Below, in pieces: positions 7,985 through 10,190 of a stretch of 10,190 nt of DNA. The notes below the pieces were generated by a model that was given only the letters and a program-made list of their open reading frames with translations, had not been told where the DNA came from and made no database searches. The stretch is from Planctomycetaceae bacterium. Its GTDB lineage: Bacteria; Planctomycetota; Planctomycetia; Planctomycetales; Planctomycetaceae. Made by a program: the position numbers and the translations under genes. Position 1 is the stretch's first letter. Each line of letters begins with the position of its first letter. The stretch is taken from assembly GCA_015487825.1 (NCBI GenBank), contig WFOZ01000193.1:1-10190 (forward strand). The letters run 5' to 3'.

Positions 7985-8366
7985 GGAGAAGACTCATTTT
8001 ACATACCGGGAAGGGAATGCTATTGCCATGGCGCATAAAGCTCACAGCGCGTACGGTATTTCAGAATAAGTCTTCACTGATGTATTCGCAAGGGTTTGGT
8101 GGCTCAAATCCAATCAGCAGGATGCAGGCTCTCATCTATAAAATTCTGGAGTTAACGCAATTGATTTTTATCAGTACGAAGAAGCCATGAATTCACATGC
8201 TCACATTGCAAACGGAAAAAATTGCAGAAGAGACTCGAAACTGTCTACCGGCTTGCCTGTCAATCCTCTGGGAGGTAAAACAGCATCCAGGTACCAACCA
8301 ATGGTGAATTCAATTTTTTTAGCATTTAACATACCAGTCCATAATAATGCAGAGGTTCAGACTCAA
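7985..8366. promoter_or_regulatory. Divergent intergenic region between PSD1 and sulfatase genes
   Basis: These 382 nt separate two start codons pointing away from each other, so the promoters for both the PSD1 cluster and the sulfatase should lie here. AT-rich -10-like stretches occur (for example CTATAAAAT near 8138-8146), but no convincing -35/-10 pair could be picked on either strand. An in-frame extension of the sulfatase reading frame reaches back to an ATG at 8187. The added 60 residues resemble no sulfatase N-terminus, so the stretch is treated as leader sequence. No conserved RNA element was recognised. Confidence 0.5.
8351..8355 (+). promoter_or_regulatory. Candidate ribosome binding site for the sulfatase start at 8367
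   Basis: AGAGG at 8351-8355 lies 11 nt before the ATG at 8367. The spacing is slightly long but usable. With the signal peptide that begins exactly at this ATG, it favours 8367 over the in-frame ATGs at 8187 and 8301. Confidence 0.4.
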
Positions 8367-9863
8367 ATGGTTTATTTCAGATCACCCCTCTATCCTGCCC
8401 TGTTGATATTTCTGTTTGGCAGTGCGGAAACGTGTATTGCAGGTGAGTCAGCAAGCAGAAAAAGTTGGCCGTGTAAACCAAATGTACTATTTATCGCAGT
8501 CGATGATTTGGCATGCACTTTAGGGTGCTACGGCGATTTGATTGCCAGGACTCCGAACATCGATCGACTGGCACAAAGCGGAACGTGCTTTCTTCGTGCC
8601 TACAACCAACTACCGCTATGTAATCCTACTCGTGCATCGATTATGACCGGTCTGCGTCCGGATACTATTAAAGTTTACGATCTGGATCGACATTTTCGTG
8701 ATGAAGTTCCAGATGCGGTGACCTTGCCGCAGGCATTTCAACAAGCTGGTTATTTTGCCGCCCGTGTCGGGAAAATCTATCATTACAACGTGCCTGCTTC
8801 TATCGGGACGGATGGTTTCGATGATCCACCCTCCTGGAATCGAACTGTCAACCCCAGGGGAAGGGACAAATCAGACGAAGCCCTGGTTTTCAATGCCGAA
8901 CCGCACCGCAAAATTAGCGGAGCATTGAGCTGGCTCGCCGCAGACGGGACAGATGCGGAACAAACTGATGGAATGATCGCGACTGAAGCGATAAAGATTA
9001 TGCAGGAAAAGAGAGACGAACCCTTCTTTCTTGGCGTTGGTTTTTTTCGCCCCCACACACCTTATGTTGCACCCAAAAAGTACTTTGATCTTTATCCCAT
9101 CGAGTCCATGCGGCTGCCATTCGCTCCTTCATCTGATCGTGAAGATATTCCAGTGGCAGCCTTTGCACACAATTGCCCTGTTTCCAATTACGGACTCGAC
9201 GAGCCAACGCTGCTTAATGCGACACAGGCATACTACGCTTGTGTCTCATTCGTAGATGCACAGGTAGGGCGATTACTCGATGCTCTGGATCGTCTTGATC
9301 TGACAGAAAACACGATCGTTGTTTTCTGGAGTGATCATGGCTATCACCTTGGCGAACATAATGGAATCTGGCAAAAACGAACGCTTTTCGAACAGTCAGC
9401 CCGGGCTCCATTAATCATTCGTTCTGCGAACATCGGAACTGCTGGTACTGCCTGCCGGCGAATAGTTGAATTTGTGGATATCTATCCGACACTTATCGAT
9501 CTGGCGGAAATCTCTCCTCAGTCCAGACTCGCTGGTCGCAGTTTGAAGCCATTGCTTGTCGATCCACTTGCAGTATGGAATGGCTTTGCAGTAACGCAAA
9601 TACTTCGTCCCGCAGATGATCGTCTTTCCGAGCCGGTCATGGGGTGCAGTATTCGCACAGAGCGGTATCGATATACAGAGTGGGGAGAGGCAATGCACGG
9701 TGTCGAACTGTACGATCATCACACCGATCCAGAGGAATTCAATAATCTTGCACTGCATCCCGACGCCAGAGCCATTTCAGTTATCAAGCGGCTCAGGCCA
9801 CTGCTTCGCGAAAGAGCATCAGGAAAAATCCCTCGTACTCCCTTCAATCCCAAACGCCTGTAG
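8367..9863 (+). CDS. Secreted formylglycine-type sulfatase, iduronate-2-sulfatase-like
   Basis: The chosen start gives 498 residues, the usual size for this sulfatase group. It begins with a hydrophobic Sec-type signal peptide ([18 protein letters not shown]; cleavage probably after A25). The catalytic domain starts at [11 protein letters not shown] (38-48), where D46 and D47 are metal ligands. CNPTR (85-89) is the CxPxR sulfatase signature, whose C85 must be oxidised to formylglycine; no maturase gene is in the window. The surrounding PLCNPTRAS...GLRPDT, the ARVGKIYHY segment and GFDDPPSW match iduronate-2-sulfatase-like proteins. [10 protein letters not shown] (322-331) supplies D323 and H324, and K337 follows in WQKRTLFE. 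The enzyme should hydrolyse sulfate esters of a polysaccharide outside the cytoplasm; the exact sugar cannot be read from sequence. The frame extends upstream to 8187, but those 60 residues lack sulfatase similarity and would bury the signal peptide. It ends with tandem in-frame TAG TAG stops at 9861-9866. It is transcribed away from the PSD1 cluster, so shared regulation is plausible. Confidence 0.94.
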   Translation: MVYFRSPLYPALLIFLFGSAETCIAGESASRKSWPCKPNVLFIAVDDLACTLGCYGDLIARTPNIDRLAQSGTCFLRAYNQLPLCNPTRASIMTGLRPDTIKVYDLDRHFRDEVPDAVTLPQAFQQAGYFAARVGKIYHYNVPASIGTDGFDDPPSWNRTVNPRGRDKSDEALVFNAEPHRKISGALSWLAADGTDAEQTDGMIATEAIKIMQEKRDEPFFLGVGFFRPHTPYVAPKKYFDLYPIESMRLPFAPSSDREDIPVAAFAHNCPVSNYGLDEPTLLNATQAYYACVSFVDAQVGRLLDALDRLDLTENTIVVFWSDHGYHLGEHNGIWQKRTLFEQSARAPLIIRSANIGTAGTACRRIVEFVDIYPTLIDLAEISPQSRLAGRSLKPLLVDPLAVWNGFAVTQILRPADDRLSEPVMGCSIRTERYRYTEWGEAMHGVELYDHHTDPEEFNNLALHPDARAISVIKRLRPLLRERASGKIPRTPFNPKRL

Positions 9864-10088
9864 TAGCGTAAAAATTCTCTTTTGTATGTTATGTGGAGTT
9901 TATTGGAATTCACGTTTAGAGTGATGTAGCCGTAACTTCTTTTATTTAGTCACGTTTTGACAAGCGATAATTTGCTTGTCAATAATCCGGGGCAGCGGTG
10001 AGCGCCGTGCCGCTGGCTGCATTCAGAGAATTTTGAACGGGATTTGCATGTGGTATCCGGTTCCGGGTTCAGTTGGTGCGATTATGTG
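9864..10088. other. Intergenic region after the sulfatase gene
   Basis: No coding region is supported here. It holds the dyad at 9957-9982 (listed separately) and, at 9992-10009, a weaker GC-rich inverted repeat, CAGCGG paired with CCGCTG. If the right-edge minus-strand frame is a gene, the sulfatase and that gene converge here and these hairpins would sit between their 3' ends. Confidence 0.5.
9957..9986 (+). promoter_or_regulatory. Perfect 9-bp dyad overlapping a sigma70-like promoter match
   Basis: TTGACAAGC (9957-9965) and GCTTGTCAA (9974-9982) are exact inverse complements around an 8-nt loop. The left arm begins with the perfect -35 hexamer TTGACA. After 18 bp comes AATAAT (9981-9986), five of six matches to the -10 consensus. 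The element may be a rightward promoter, an operator-like site, or a terminator hairpin for the sulfatase. No U-tract follows on either strand, which weakens the terminator reading. No clear rightward gene begins before the window ends. Confidence 0.4.
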
Positions 10089-10190
10089 TCAGGGGGCGGC
10101 TGTGTAATGAAATACAGCTGCCTGATTACCTTTTGAGGGAGGAATACGGATTCCATCCCGGTTCAGTTTCAGTCCACTTCGTTTCAACGG
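10089..10190 (-). CDS. Possible C-terminal end of an unrecognised protein (partial)
   Basis: On the minus strand a frame is open from the right edge for 33 codons and stops at TGA 10089-10091. The peptide reads ...GLKLNRDGIRIPPSKG and ends HYTAAP. Its mixed charged/hydrophobic pattern would fit a C-terminal beta-sheet tail. Other frames on both strands are also open over parts of this short stretch, so coding is not proven. No family was recognised. If real, it converges with the sulfatase gene. Confidence 0.35.
   Translation of the reverse strand, partial: PLKRSGLKLNRDGIRIPPSKGNQAAVFHYTAAP

Noticed and set aside
7972..8190. Plus-strand 72-codon frame ending at 8190 in ATGA overlap with the extended sulfatase frame
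   Set aside because: It begins with GTG antisense to the PSD1 start and crosses the divergent promoter region. It has no domain-like pattern, and the ATGA overlap depends on a sulfatase start that is itself unlikely.
10049..10135. Two tiny plus-strand frames (19 and 9 codons) joined by TAATG
   Set aside because: Too short, no Shine-Dalgarno site, and no resemblance to known peptides; the coupling pattern is likely chance.
1..10190. CRISPR array, tRNA/rRNA, insertion sequence or phage genes
   Set aside because: Looked for on both strands; no regularly spaced repeats, cloverleaf, transposase motif or terminal inverted repeats were seen.

Overview
The window looks like chromosomal DNA of a planctomycete (Planctomycetes/Planctomycetota) of moderate GC. 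The evidence is the set of gene families: a PSD1-type protein (cytochrome c-like + DUF1549 + DUF1553), a DUF1501 protein, a Tat-exported Gfo/Idh/MocA oxidoreductase, a formylglycine-type sulfatase and an FHA-GAF-SpoIIE phosphatase. All of these are expanded in that phylum. Species cannot be assigned from the sequence alone.

Layout. (1) Positions 1-1586, minus strand: most of an FHA-GAF-SpoIIE/PP2C phosphatase gene with a GTG start. Its last few dozen codons lie beyond the left edge. (2) 1587-1839: a gap containing a 9-bp-stem hairpin (1772-1807) just past the stop of the next gene. (3) 1840-7984, minus strand: three genes in the same direction, transcribed in the order PSD1 (4802-7984), DUF1501 (3301-4743), Gfo/Idh oxidoreductase (1840-3144). 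The first two are only 58 nt apart. The third follows a 156-nt gap that could hold its own control region. (4) 7985-8366: a divergent intergenic region. (5) 8367-9863, plus strand: a complete secreted sulfatase of the iduronate-2-sulfatase-like type. (6) 9864-10088: an intergenic stretch with a perfect 9-bp dyad overlapping a good -35/-10-like pair. (7) 10089-10190, minus strand: a possible C-terminal end of an unrecognised gene.

How the genes may work together. All four proteins of the central locus carry export signals. Those of DUF1501 and Gfo/Idh are Tat-like (twin arginine); those of PSD1 and the sulfatase are Sec-like. A reasonable inference is an extracytoplasmic module handling a sulfated glycan: the sulfatase removes sulfate esters, the Gfo/Idh protein does redox chemistry on a sugar, and the PSD1/DUF1501 pair has a role that is not established. 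The PSD1 protein has two CxxCH motifs and a LamG-like insert, so haem binding and carbohydrate contact are both possible. The phosphatase at the left is probably an independent signalling gene. No tRNA, rRNA, CRISPR array, insertion sequence or phage gene was seen.
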